From Romboutsia lituseburensis DSM 797 (GTDB lineage Bacteria > Bacillota > Clostridia > Peptostreptococcales > Peptostreptococcaceae), in contig NZ_FNGW01000001.1 of NCBI RefSeq assembly GCF_900103615.1, positions 1-64,000 of the forward strand: DNA of 64,000 nt. Reading direction: 5' to 3'. Both the position numbers and the translations under genes were made by a program. Under the pieces are notes generated by a model. The model ran no database searches, was not told the DNA's origin, and worked only from the letters and a program-made list of their open reading frames with translations. The first letter of the stretch is position 1, and each line of letters opens with the position of its first letter. Below are positions 35,050-44,172 of the stretch, one piece after another.

Positions 35050-36090
35050 CTATCTTTTATACCAACTCGAAATAATTTTTATACTTTCTTTAGATGGGTA
35101 AAAGTTTTTATCTTTACCTTTTTGTCCAACAGCAAACACCGAAAATCCATTTATAAAATCTTTATCCTCAAATACTATTTTATAAGCTTCAAAACATCTT
35201 GCTTGCTCTTTATTGTTTACTGTATCTGATACTAAACTATCCCAAGGATGAGTTGCTGCATAGCTTCTTCTTGGAAATCCTAACTCACCAAAAAATATAG
35301 GTTTATTGTATTTTTCATAGAAATTGTAAATTTCTTTTACTATATTTTGTTGTCTATTATAAATTCTAGTTGAATTTAAACAATCTACAAGTTCATCAAC
35401 AGTATTTTCGCTCTTTTCACTTAATTCAAAATATGCTCCAATAGATATAAAATCCACTTTAGAGAATAGTTTATTATTTAGTTTATTATTATATCTATTT
35501 ATACTTTCTTTATCCCATTTAGCAGTATACCACCATGCAGTTTTGTAGGTAACTAATCCGTTAAATTTTGATTTAACAAAAGCTATTATTTCACACCACT
35601 CTTCTTCATAAGCTTCTAGTTTACTCATGTTTGAAGACACTACCATAATATCAGTTTTGTAAGGATTTGCAACATCATCTATTAAGCAATTTAAAATATT
35701 TTTCCAATCTGAAAAAAACTTAGCTTTATCTAAAGGATTATATTCAGTTTCATAATCACTTCCATTATTTATCCAAGGATAAGGTTCTAATATTATTTTT
35801 ATTTTTTTCTTTTTCAGCTCTTTTATTAACTTTATAGCTTTTTCTTTACTATATTCATTCATTGTCATATCATTTGAAGTTAAATTTGGTATATTTATAA
35901 CCACAGGAATATTAACTGTATTTACATTTAATTTTTTTATATCAATTAAAACTTGTTTAATTTCATAATCTGTTGATAAATTAGCAGATTTTATCTTTTC
36001 TTGAGAATATTCTTCATTTAAATTAATTTTAATTATAGCAAATATTCCTAAAAGCAGTACTATTATCATAATTAATATTTTCTTACTCAT
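35050..36090 (-). CDS. Membrane-anchored TIM-barrel glycosidase-like protein (GH113/GH5-like)
   Basis: 346 residues. N-terminal signal anchor (about 4-21) and an (alpha/beta)8-like domain with IKIILEPYPWINNG (97-110), GLVTYKTAWWYTAKW (178-192) and the nucleophile strand KPIFFGELGFPRR (Glu269). In clan GH-A the acid/base Glu normally follows strand 4 in a NE motif; the corresponding stretch here is VSSNMSKLE (151-159), with Asn154 where Glu is expected. The enzyme may thus be inactive, or use another residue. Yda- and Pss-type exopolysaccharide loci also contain a glycosidase, which trims or releases the polymer. Last gene of the operon; ATG at 36090 after GGAG. Confidence 0.72.
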   Translation of the reverse strand: MSKKILIMIIVLLLGIFAIIKINLNEEYSQEKIKSANLSTDYEIKQVLIDIKKLNVNTVNIPVVINIPNLTSNDMTMNEYSKEKAIKLIKELKKKKIKIILEPYPWINNGSDYETEYNPLDKAKFFSDWKNILNCLIDDVANPYKTDIMVVSSNMSKLEAYEEEWCEIIAFVKSKFNGLVTYKTAWWYTAKWDKESINRYNNKLNNKLFSKVDFISIGAYFELSEKSENTVDELVDCLNSTRIYNRQQNIVKEIYNFYEKYNKPIFFGELGFPRRSYAATHPWDSLVSDTVNNKEQARCFEAYKIVFEDKDFINGFSVFAVGQKGKDKNFYPSKESIKIISSWYKR

Positions 36091-36109
36091 TAGTACTCCT
36101 TTCTTTAAT

Positions 36110-38170
36110 TTATTTTCTATATTTTATTATTAAAAATACTATAGATATTATTAGTGTTATAAATAGGAACACTGCTACTAAAATAAATATTTTTGCTTGA
36201 CTACTTAAAACTTTGTGTGTGTTTATCTCTTCATTAGTTTCTATACTACTTTCTTTATAACTTAAATCTTTTATATGTCCATTTCTATCTATAATAACTG
36301 TATCTCCTTTAAGCTCCTTTGTAAGACTTATATCACTTAAGTACGTTCTCCCTAAGCTTAAATCTTTTGGCACTGTAGAAGATATAACCATAGTAGCCTT
36401 AGTCTTTTCGTATGGCGACTCTATTAATTGTATTGATGCAATTTCTGATGCATATTTTCCTACAAATTTTATATTATTATCAGATTTAAATCCACTATAA
36501 TCATTATTAAATTTAAGATTTAAATTTTTATTTATATCTTTTATTAATTGATTATTTTTAGGTGTTCCAATTATAATTAAGTTACTTTTTTTATCTTCAC
36601 TTTTTATTTCACTGCTCTTTAAAACCTTAAAATCTCCATTATTAAGCTTAACATCTCTGCCTAAATAGCCTATTATATTTGCTACATTTGTTAAATCTTC
36701 TGAACTTGAACTATCCGGTATTACAACTTTTAAGTCATTAAGCTTATCATTATTTACAAAAGGATTTGGATAATTTTTAAAACTTAAATTTTTATTATCT
36801 ACATATGAAAAATCTATAAAAGAGTCATTTGATATATATGCCCAAGGGTTATCTGTTTCTCTAGTTACACATGCTAAATCTAAAAGCTCTAAATTAAATA
36901 CAACCTTGATTTGATAATAGTTATAGTTAAAAACTTCTTTAGGAAGCTCTAACTCAATAGTATCATTGTTACTTTTTTCTTTAGATAATTTCTTACTACC
37001 TATTGGAATTTCATTTATATAAACAGTTGCTAAACTTCTTTCAAAATCTAAATTTTGTGCATATCTAATATTAAATTTAATTTTTGAACCATTTGTTACT
37101 ACCTTATTTTTTGGTACATTTACATCTATTATTGTTTCTTGAGAAAAAGGTCCTTTTTCAATTATATTATCATATCCTAGATCTTTTAAATAAACTCTAT
37201 TAGAACTTATTTTTTTATTTAAATCATCTACATCTGTATTCTCATTAATTGTCATACTATCAGTATTTAAATTTTTAAGTAATTCATCACTACTAATTAT
37301 CCTACTTGCCTTTTCTAATAATTCCTCTTTATTGGCTATTATAATTATCATTTTCTTATCTTTGTTAAATATTGAATTAGTCTGCTTTATTATACAGTTT
37401 TCTTTTAACTTATTTTTTTCATCATCTGTTAATAAGTTTAATATGTCTTTTGAAGTGTTATTTTCTTTTCCTATATAAATTATATTATCATCTTTATTTT
37501 TAAAATCTAAGTATAAGTTAAAGTCAAATTTAAATGATTCATTTTTAAAATTTCCACCTATATCTGAGCTTAAAATCATACCTGATGTAAGTTCTTTAGA
37601 TGAATAATTATCTGGTATTAATATTGTAGTATTTAGCCTTGATCCATTATCTGAATTCATATATAGATTATTATATTCACTTATTTGATTTGATACTTCT
37701 TTGTAATTATAATTAACACTGATATTTGACTCTTCATGTATTACTAACCAATTCGCTGTGTTTGCATCATCTCTACATACCATATCAGATATTGTTTTAT
37801 AAGCTTTAATTTTTACTTCATTGAATCCTTCTTTAATTAAATCTTTAGGAATTTCAATAACTGTTTCTTTTTTATATTCCTTTTTACCATCCAGCCTTTG
37901 AGAATGAATAGGTGTATCATTTATAAATACTGTTATGGTTGAGTAATCTACATCTAGCAATTCACTTTTAGTAAATACTAAATTTAATTTTGCATTTTCA
38001 ACATTCCAGTTCTTTGATATGTTAAAAAACTTTCCTGTTGTGCTTATAACTCCACTCATTTTTATATCATTATCAAAACTATAATTTTTGACATTTTTTG
38101 TATCTGCAAAAGAAGTCATACTACTTGTAATTGTTATTAGTATTGATAGTATTATAGTTATTAATCTCAT
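36110..38170 (-). CDS. BcsB/YdaN-like cellulose synthase regulatory subunit homologue
   Basis: 686 residues. Signal peptide at 1-22, a long extracytoplasmic beta-rich region with two similar halves (KLNLVFTKSELLDVDYSTIT and NIRYAQNLDFERSLATVYIN are equivalent carbohydrate-binding-like segments), and a single C-terminal membrane helix (about 661-682) with a short basic tail. This is the architecture of BcsB, which guides the nascent glucan after the synthase, and of YdaN/PssD-type homologues. It lies directly after the GT2 gene (12-bp gap). Confidence 0.8.
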   Translation of the reverse strand: MRLITIILSILITITSSMTSFADTKNVKNYSFDNDIKMSGVISTTGKFFNISKNWNVENAKLNLVFTKSELLDVDYSTITVFINDTPIHSQRLDGKKEYKKETVIEIPKDLIKEGFNEVKIKAYKTISDMVCRDDANTANWLVIHEESNISVNYNYKEVSNQISEYNNLYMNSDNGSRLNTTILIPDNYSSKELTSGMILSSDIGGNFKNESFKFDFNLYLDFKNKDDNIIYIGKENNTSKDILNLLTDDEKNKLKENCIIKQTNSIFNKDKKMIIIIANKEELLEKASRIISSDELLKNLNTDSMTINENTDVDDLNKKISSNRVYLKDLGYDNIIEKGPFSQETIIDVNVPKNKVVTNGSKIKFNIRYAQNLDFERSLATVYINEIPIGSKKLSKEKSNNDTIELELPKEVFNYNYYQIKVVFNLELLDLACVTRETDNPWAYISNDSFIDFSYVDNKNLSFKNYPNPFVNNDKLNDLKVVIPDSSSSEDLTNVANIIGYLGRDVKLNNGDFKVLKSSEIKSEDKKSNLIIIGTPKNNQLIKDINKNLNLKFNNDYSGFKSDNNIKFVGKYASEIASIQLIESPYEKTKATMVISSTVPKDLSLGRTYLSDISLTKELKGDTVIIDRNGHIKDLSYKESSIETNEEINTHKVLSSQAKIFILVAVFLFITLIISIVFLIIKYRK

Positions 38171-38182
38171 ATTATCTTCTCC

Positions 38183-39439
38183 CTAAAATCGTTCTGTTTT
38201 ATACCATTTCGCTTCTCTTTTATGTATTGCATCTGAAAAATATCCAAACATACCTTTTAATGCTACAATTAGCCACATTTGAGAGTATGTAAAATACATA
38301 AGTCCAACAAGTAATATATTCTGTAAATCACCTTCTCCTTTTTCCATACTTAATGTAATGCTTACTTGTAGTATGAATAAAATATAAGATAATATCCAGA
38401 TAACTAAAAAATTAAATGGTATATTTATTTCAACTAGATTAAATATACTTAAAACAAAGATTATATCTGATATTACTACCGATGTTAAAAACAAAAAATA
38501 TACTGAGAAAAAATATAAAATATCAAATAAAACTCTGTTTTGTTTTCCTTTAAATATATTTGTTATATATTTTACTAGTACATATATATTTCCTTTAACC
38601 CATCTTGTCCTTTGTTTTATCCAAACATTTATTGTTTCAGGCTCTTGTTCCCAAGTAACTGATTGTGGAACATACTTTATTTTCTGCCCCATTTTATAAA
38701 TTCTAAAACTTATCTCTGTATCTTCTGCAATGGCTTTTGTATCCCATCCTCCTAGACTTTCAATTGTTGTTCTTCTAAGTACAAAATTAGTTCCAGGTAT
38801 TGTACAAAGGCCTAAGAGTTGTCTTCTTCCAGCTTGGGCAATCCATTGAAAACTAAGCGTTTCTATGTTTATAAATTTAGTTAATATATTTTTATACTTA
38901 TTTCTAGTTCTAAATTTTCCTATTACTGCTCCTAAACTATCATCTCTTACGATTGTTTGTATAAGATATCTTAAAGCTGTTTTTTCTGGAGTATTGTCTG
39001 CATCATATATTGCAATAAATTCTCCTTTAGCTACTTGATATCCAATATTTAAAGCATTAGATTTTCCTTTTCCTCCAGTTATATTATCTGTATTTATTAT
39101 TGTAAAATTATATTTTGGATATCTAATTTTAATATTTTGTAAGATGTCTTTTGAATCATCTGAGGAATTATCATTTATAACTATAAGCTCCATTTTATCT
39201 TTAGGATAGTCAAGTAACAAAAGAGACTCTACAGTTTTACCTATAACTTTCCCTTCATTATGTGCCGGTACTAATATAGACACAAATGGGTAAGATTCTA
39301 ACTTTTCATCTTTAAAATTTAAATTTTTTAAATAATATACATATCCACTTATAGCTAAGATTATATTTATAAGCAATATAGCCCATATTGAAACTAGAGA
39401 AAATAGGAAAAAGTAATCTACTATTTTTAAATTTTCCAT
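38183..39439 (-). CDS. Processive GT2 glycosyltransferase (cellulose synthase-like, YdaM-like)
   Basis: 418 residues. Membrane segments at about 8-32 and four more after residue 295. The GT-A domain has VPAHNEGKV, Asp90 (VIND), DAD (146-148), the AEDTE acceptor motif (238-242) and QRTRW (276-280), the complete D, DxD, (T)ED, QxxRW set of processive beta-glycan synthases. There is no PilZ domain at the C-terminus, unlike BcsA, so c-di-GMP control would need a separate receptor; the first gene of this operon encodes one candidate. The sugar polymerised is not evident. Confidence 0.9.
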   Translation of the reverse strand: MENLKIVDYFFLFSLVSIWAILLINIILAISGYVYYLKNLNFKDEKLESYPFVSILVPAHNEGKVIGKTVESLLLLDYPKDKMELIVINDNSSDDSKDILQNIKIRYPKYNFTIINTDNITGGKGKSNALNIGYQVAKGEFIAIYDADNTPEKTALRYLIQTIVRDDSLGAVIGKFRTRNKYKNILTKFINIETLSFQWIAQAGRRQLLGLCTIPGTNFVLRRTTIESLGGWDTKAIAEDTEISFRIYKMGQKIKYVPQSVTWEQEPETINVWIKQRTRWVKGNIYVLVKYITNIFKGKQNRVLFDILYFFSVYFLFLTSVVISDIIFVLSIFNLVEINIPFNFLVIWILSYILFILQVSITLSMEKGEGDLQNILLVGLMYFTYSQMWLIVALKGMFGYFSDAIHKREAKWYKTERF

Positions 39440-39441
39440 TT

Positions 39442-41055
39442 CTATCTCCTTTTAAATTTATTACTGTTAATTTTTCTAAACACTATAAAAATTATTAAAA
39501 ATATTACTAATACAAAAGATACAAATCCTATTATTATATCATTTATATTTTTTATTGTATTTTCAAAATTTGATTTTTTGTTATTTTTAAAAATAGACTT
39601 TGACTTATCATAATTTAAATCTATATTTCCATTTTTAGACTTTATACTTATATCTTCTATTTTCACATAATTACTATCAGATCTTAAGTCTATAAATTCT
39701 ATATTATTATCTTTTATATATTGTATTATTTCATTTAAATTATTAATTTTTATATTAGGCAAAATTGATAAACCTGCACTGTATCCTCTAACTACAGATA
39801 ATTTATTTAAATTTTCTTTTATCCTTTCTGCAGAAAGTTCATCTTCATTATTTAAAACACCTAAATTTTCAGGTAAAAAAATGTTAAATAAATCACTTTT
39901 GTTTATCTTATAAGGAAAGGAACTTGTAAAATAATTATCATTATTATTTTGAAAATATCCTATAGATGTAGAAAAATATTTTTTTACTTCTGTATATCCT
40001 TTATTATCTATTGCACCACTAGGTGCTTCAAATGCTAACGGGTATATATTATGTTCTATACATATTCTTAATCCACTTAAGACTCTATCTTTTATATATG
40101 ATTTAATATCATCAGTTATTGGTCTATCATTTTTAACATCCCAAAATTCATATTCGATATTCTGTTTTTCATATTTAAAATTTGAATATCCATTTAATAC
40201 TACCACTCCACCTTGTTCCTGCATTTTCTGTAATACATTTATAAATTCCAAATTTAAATCCATAGTCTTTATATTTTTATTTTTACTCTCTGTATAAGTT
40301 GGAGTTAATGAGATCAAAAATGGAACTGACTGCGAATATAAATAATCACTTATTTCACTTAGCTTTTTTATGTCTGTATTTGGATTAACATTATTTATTT
40401 TTATAAAAATTTTATTATTTTTATTATTTTTAACTTCAAAAAAATCATTTAAAGAATCTTCAAATATAAAGTTTTCTCCTAAATTCCATTGTGATATATA
40501 GTACAAATTTTTTTCTTTTATTATATAAGGATATTCATTGTAACCATCCCCCATAGTTGAAAGTATTTCAGTATCTTTAGATGTACTTAATATATTAAAT
40601 TCATTTTTAGATTTTAATAACGTCTTTTTATTTTTATAAAACACAGCATTTATATTTTTACTTTTTCCTTTATATGACATAGAGTACTTTTTATTTGGTT
40701 CTAATATATTTTCTATTTTATTTCCTATCCAATATATATTTTTATTATAAATAGATATATCATATAAAAAATCTTTACTTAATATATCATTTTTTATATT
40801 TATAACAAAAACAGAATCAAAATTATTTATATATCCTTTTTTATAATCTTCTATGTTTATTTTTTCAACATCTTCATTAAATACATATAAAAGTTCATTT
40901 AAATAATTTACTTTATTTTCATTACTTGAAAAAGTTTTTTCATTTTCATATACTATTAAGGATTTTTTATTTATATCTGCATATGTAAAGGAAGATACAT
41001 TGAAAATAAATACTGCTATTATAATTATACTTGCATAAATTTTCTTATACATCAT
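39442..41055 (-). CDS. DUF2334 (polysaccharide deacetylase-like) protein with substituted metal ligands
   Basis: 537 residues. Signal peptide at 1-26, an N-terminal alpha/beta region (about 30-200), then the DUF2334 NodB-like domain (about 214-480) and a C-terminal membrane helix (about 508-530). In active DUF2334/YdaL proteins the first motif contains acidic residues and the second is HGxxH-like. Here they read IKINNVNP (218-225) and VLNGYSNFKY (286-295), so the two acidic and two His positions all appear as Asn (221, 222, 288, 292). It is probably a non-catalytic structural or binding component. Overlaps the upstream gene by 11 bp and the GT2 follows after 2 bp. Confidence 0.8.
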   Translation of the reverse strand: MMYKKIYASIIIIAVFIFNVSSFTYADINKKSLIVYENEKTFSSNENKVNYLNELLYVFNEDVEKINIEDYKKGYINNFDSVFVINIKNDILSKDFLYDISIYNKNIYWIGNKIENILEPNKKYSMSYKGKSKNINAVFYKNKKTLLKSKNEFNILSTSKDTEILSTMGDGYNEYPYIIKEKNLYYISQWNLGENFIFEDSLNDFFEVKNNKNNKIFIKINNVNPNTDIKKLSEISDYLYSQSVPFLISLTPTYTESKNKNIKTMDLNLEFINVLQKMQEQGGVVVLNGYSNFKYEKQNIEYEFWDVKNDRPITDDIKSYIKDRVLSGLRICIEHNIYPLAFEAPSGAIDNKGYTEVKKYFSTSIGYFQNNNDNYFTSSFPYKINKSDLFNIFLPENLGVLNNEDELSAERIKENLNKLSVVRGYSAGLSILPNIKINNLNEIIQYIKDNNIEFIDLRSDSNYVKIEDISIKSKNGNIDLNYDKSKSIFKNNKKSNFENTIKNINDIIIGFVSFVLVIFLIIFIVFRKINSNKFKRR

Positions 41056-41893
41056 ATTGTAGTTCCTCTTCTGTAAGAGATTTAAATTCCATAGATGTAT
41101 TTATTTCTTCTTTATACTGAAGTATAGCTATTTTTGTATCTATATTCACATATTTTTTTTCTTCATTTAACTTTAAATTTAAATTGTCTATTCCTGATTT
41201 TATCCTATCTTTTACAACTTGAGCTCCCGTAATATCTGTTGTTGGCATTATTATTGCCAATGTATCATTTTCTATAGTATATCTTTCATCTTCACTTCTA
41301 GTAGATTTTATAATAACATCACTTATTTCTTTAATTAACTTATTAGTTCTATTTTCTCCAACTATTTTTTTAATTTCTTTATAATATGGAAACTTTATTA
41401 ACATTAATGTACATGGAGTTTTATGACGTCTAGATTTACTAATCTCTCTATCCAAATGCATATAAAATAATTTTATATTTCCAAGTCCTGTTTGCTCATC
41501 TATGGTTACTAAATCTTTATAGCTTTCTCTTAAATTCATATTTGTTTCTTGAAGTTTAACTATATAACTTTGTAATTTACCCGCGGTAAAAGTTACAATA
41601 GGTATAGATATCATCCATATATAAGATATAGTGTCAATATCTACATTCTGGATTAAATTGTTATAAAATATATAGCTTCCATATGCAAATATAGCTATTG
41701 AGCTTAATATAAGACCTACTATTAGTCCCCCAGTATAAGTTACTATAACAGTAAAGAAAGTTATACATAACATTATAAAGTCTAAAATATTTCTAGATCC
41801 ACTTATATGTATCATAAAAATTATTACTATTATAAATAGCTCTAACATTAGTCCTAACACATAGGCATCTATTTTTCTTGAGTTTTTATCCAT
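41045..41893 (-). CDS. Membrane protein with degenerate GGDEF domain, predicted c-di-GMP receptor (YdaK/PssE-like)
   Basis: 282 residues. Four membrane helices (about 11-30, 36-53, 56-77, 89-104), a short coiled linker and a GGDEF-fold domain (about 127-270; starts TIDEQTGLGNIKLF). Aligned to active cyclases, the active-site GG(D/E)EF becomes ENDTL (208-212), so synthesis of c-di-GMP should be lost. The inhibitory-site motif RxxD is intact as RSED (199-202) at the correct distance. This is the signature of c-di-GMP receptors of the YdaK/PssE type. First gene of the exopolysaccharide operon. ATG at 41893 after AGAGGTGA. Confidence 0.87.
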   Translation of the reverse strand: MDKNSRKIDAYVLGLMLELFIIVIIFMIHISGSRNILDFIMLCITFFTVIVTYTGGLIVGLILSSIAIFAYGSYIFYNNLIQNVDIDTISYIWMISIPIVTFTAGKLQSYIVKLQETNMNLRESYKDLVTIDEQTGLGNIKLFYMHLDREISKSRRHKTPCTLMLIKFPYYKEIKKIVGENRTNKLIKEISDVIIKSTRSEDERYTIENDTLAIIMPTTDITGAQVVKDRIKSGIDNLNLKLNEEKKYVNIDTKIAILQYKEEINTSMEFKSLTEEELQYDV

Positions 41894-41950
41894 TCATTTC
41901 ACCTCTACTATTATATCAATTTTAATTCTTAAGTAATGAAGAACGCTTAA

Positions 41951-41979
41951 AACATAACATATTTGTCGTTTTTTGTCAA
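41951..41979 (-). promoter_or_regulatory. Promoter of the exopolysaccharide operon
   Basis: Minus strand consensus TTGACA (41974-41979), 17-bp spacer and TATGTT (41951-41956). The interrupted palindrome TTTTTTGTCAAAAAA (41969-41983) is centred on the -35 box. Confidence 0.65.
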
Positions 41980-41983
41980 AAAA

Positions 41984-42209
41984 TACGAATGCTATTTAAT
42001 TTTAGATTATTTGTTAGCATTATATTGTGAATATTTATATTTACTTATTCTAATTAATACCATTATACATATATATTTAAAAATAAATTATTAAAATTAT
42101 ATTAATTAATTTGTTTTTATATAATGTAGCTACTATATTATTCAGTTACTATTATAATAGTTATTATAGATTATTTTTTATATTCTAATTTTTTAGGGGG
42201 TTAGCTACT
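41984..42209. other. Divergent intergenic region
   Basis: AT-rich spacer between the exopolysaccharide operon promoter and the nitrilase gene. No additional gene or RNA structure is visible. Confidence 0.5.
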
Positions 42210-43034
42210 ATGAGGCATATGTATTTAGCTGTAATTCAAATGAAGACTACTGAGGACAAACTTACTAACTTAAAAACTGCTACTAAATTTATAAATAAAG
42301 CATGTGAACAAAAAGTTGATATGGTCATTCTTCCAGAAATGTTTAATTGTCCTTACAATACATCTAATTTTCCAATTTATGCTGAACTTGAAAATGGTGA
42401 TACATACAAATACCTTTCTGATCTTGCTAAAAAACATAAAGTATATATAGTTGGAGGATCTATTCCTGAAAAAGACTTTAATGGCAATATATATAATACC
42501 TCTTATGTATTTGATAGAAAAGGTAAACAAATAGCAAAACATAGGAAAGTTCATTTGTTTAATATACAAATTGAAGGTGGTCAATACTTTAAAGAATCCG
42601 ATACTCTAAATGCAGGAAATAATGTTACTACATTTAATACTGAATTTGCTACATTCGGTCTTGCTATTTGCTATGATTTTAGATTCCCAGAACTTTCTCG
42701 TATGATGGTTAATAATGGTGCTAAAGCTATAATAATTCCAGCATCGTTTAATCTAACTACAGGACCTGCTCATTGGGAAATTTTATTTAAGTCAAGAGCT
42801 ATAGATAATCAAGTGTATACTATAGGGTGTTCTAGTAGTCGTGATTGCTCCGCTTCATATATTTCCTATGGTAACTCTATAGCTGTATCACCTTGGGGAG
42901 AAATTATAAATAGAATGGATGAAAAAGAAGGATATTTCATATGTAAATTAGATTTTTCTTATGTTGATAAAATAAGAAATGAACTTCCTCTTCTTAGTCA
43001 CAGAAGGCTAGATTTATATAACCAAAATACTTAA
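42210..43034 (+). CDS. Carbon-nitrogen hydrolase (omega-amidase / NIT2-like)
   Basis: 274 residues, nitrilase superfamily. Catalytic triad: Glu43 in LPEMFNCPY, Lys113 in KHRKVHLF and Cys154 in CYDFRFPEL. The FNCPY and RKVHLFNI context is that of omega-amidases (NIT2), which deaminate alpha-ketoglutaramate or similar metabolites; other acyclic amides are possible. Cytoplasmic. ATG at 42210 preceded by AGGGGG; an internal ATG at codon 4 is less well placed. Single gene. Confidence 0.85.
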   Translation: MRHMYLAVIQMKTTEDKLTNLKTATKFINKACEQKVDMVILPEMFNCPYNTSNFPIYAELENGDTYKYLSDLAKKHKVYIVGGSIPEKDFNGNIYNTSYVFDRKGKQIAKHRKVHLFNIQIEGGQYFKESDTLNAGNNVTTFNTEFATFGLAICYDFRFPELSRMMVNNGAKAIIIPASFNLTTGPAHWEILFKSRAIDNQVYTIGCSSSRDCSASYISYGNSIAVSPWGEIINRMDEKEGYFICKLDFSYVDKIRNELPLLSHRRLDLYNQNT

Positions 43035-43051
43035 ATTTAAACAGTTAATAT

Positions 43052-43112
43052 GTAACATTTTCGTAACCTAAAGTAACAAGTACGTAACTACTATATCGTT
43101 ATTTTCTATGAT
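43052..43112 (+). promoter_or_regulatory. Four helically phased GTAAC repeats with -10 box
   Basis: GTAAC at 43052, 43063, 43073 and 43084 (steps 11, 10, 11 bp), followed 18 bp after the last copy by TATGAT (43107-43112). The last repeat takes the -35 position. The pattern resembles tandem sites for a PhoB/PhoP-like response regulator; the regulator is unknown. Confidence 0.5.
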
Positions 43113-43189
43113 AATATTTAAGTATAGAAATAATAAATAAAATGCAATTATAAATATACATATTATCTAAGAAAAGTGAGGTTATGACT

Positions 43190-43531
43190 ATGAAAAAGAC
43201 AGCTTTAATATTATCAATACTAATCGGAGGATTAGCTTTTATAACACCTCTAGAAAAAGTAATATTTGCACAAGAAAAAAATACTAAAAAAGTAGAACAA
43301 TCAATGAACTTAACACAAGATGATGCTAAAAAACTTTTAATAGACTTTAATAATAAAGTAGATTACATATACCAAGGAACTCATAACGATTTTAAATACT
43401 TACAAGAAAAAGGATTAAAAGGATTTGTATTTTTACCTGATGTTGAAACAGATATAGGATATTTTGTTGATGAAAATACATCTCATATATATGCATTCCA
43501 TCCAAGCGGATACTTAGAATTAGAAAAATAA
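43190..43531 (+). CDS. Small secreted protein, unknown (113 aa)
   Basis: Begins MKKTALILSILIGGLAF, a clear signal peptide ending near VIFA-QE (about 27). The mature part of about 86 residues has LTQDDAKKLLIDF and YIYQGTHNDFKYL, then a GYFVDENTSHIYAFHPSG strand region. I do not recognise the family. Start at 43190 chosen because GTGAGG is eight bases upstream; an ATG two codons before it lies on the site. It has a phased-repeat promoter and a strong terminator, so it is a self-standing regulated gene. Confidence 0.7.
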   Translation: MKKTALILSILIGGLAFITPLEKVIFAQEKNTKKVEQSMNLTQDDAKKLLIDFNNKVDYIYQGTHNDFKYLQEKGLKGFVFLPDVETDIGYFVDENTSHIYAFHPSGYLELEK

Positions 43532-43544
43532 CATCGAAATACAG

Positions 43545-43579
43545 ATGCCTATGAATAATTATTAATTATTCATAGGCAT
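43545..43579 (+). terminator. Terminator of the small secreted protein gene
   Basis: 16-bp perfect stem ATGCCTATGAATAATT/AATTATTCATAGGCAT, 3-nt loop, followed by TTTTTAT. Confidence 0.88.
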
Positions 43580-43618
43580 TTTTATATTTGTTCAATATAA
43601 TATATCTTTTTATAAAAC

Positions 43619-44095
43619 TTATATAATAAAATTAATCAATGCTATTATATTTTTTGATATATATGCTTTTTCATTAGCTGCGTATATAATATATTTTTTT
43701 GATTCACTCCATTTAATTTCATTATCTATATCCTTATTATTTATTTTTTCTAGTTCATCTATAATATTTATTAACTCATATTTTTTATCTTCCATTATAT
43801 CTTTAGAGTTTAATATATTAGCTCTAGCATTATTAAATATATCTATTGCTATTTTCTTGTTATGATTTTCTAATAGTTCCTGTTTATGTTGAATTATCTT
43901 ATCCTTTAAATCTACTAAGTCGTTTTTATTATATGACCAAACCTTATTATTATCTGTAGAAATTGTATTAATTGTATCTTTATACTTATCAATTAACTCT
44001 TCTAACGCTATAACTATTTCTAAATAGTTATTTTCTATTAATACATCTTCACATCTTTTAATATCTTTATTTAAATCTAGTATTTGATTATTCAA
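43619..44095 (-). CDS. Hypothetical helical protein (158 aa)
   Basis: All-helical, highly charged protein without signal or membrane segments; heptad-like stretches (LNKDIKRCEDVLIENN, KDKIIQHKQELLENH) suggest a coiled coil or helical bundle. Starts at TTG (44095) after GAGGTAATAAA. It lies downstream of ptsH behind that gene's terminator. Family not recognised. Confidence 0.6.
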   Translation of the reverse strand: MNNQILDLNKDIKRCEDVLIENNYLEIVIALEELIDKYKDTINTISTDNNKVWSYNKNDLVDLKDKIIQHKQELLENHNKKIAIDIFNNARANILNSKDIMEDKKYELINIIDELEKINNKDIDNEIKWSESKKYIIYAANEKAYISKNIIALINFII

Positions 44096-44172
44096 TTTAT
44101 TACCTCTTTCTTTATTAATTGTTAATATATTTTACTATATATTATTAATTTACAAAATAAATTATTTAAATA

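Noticed and set aside
41969-41983. Palindrome TTTTTTGTCAAAAAA as a specific operator
   Set aside because: It is explained largely by a consensus -35 TTGACA within an A/T run, so I list it only as part of the promoter.
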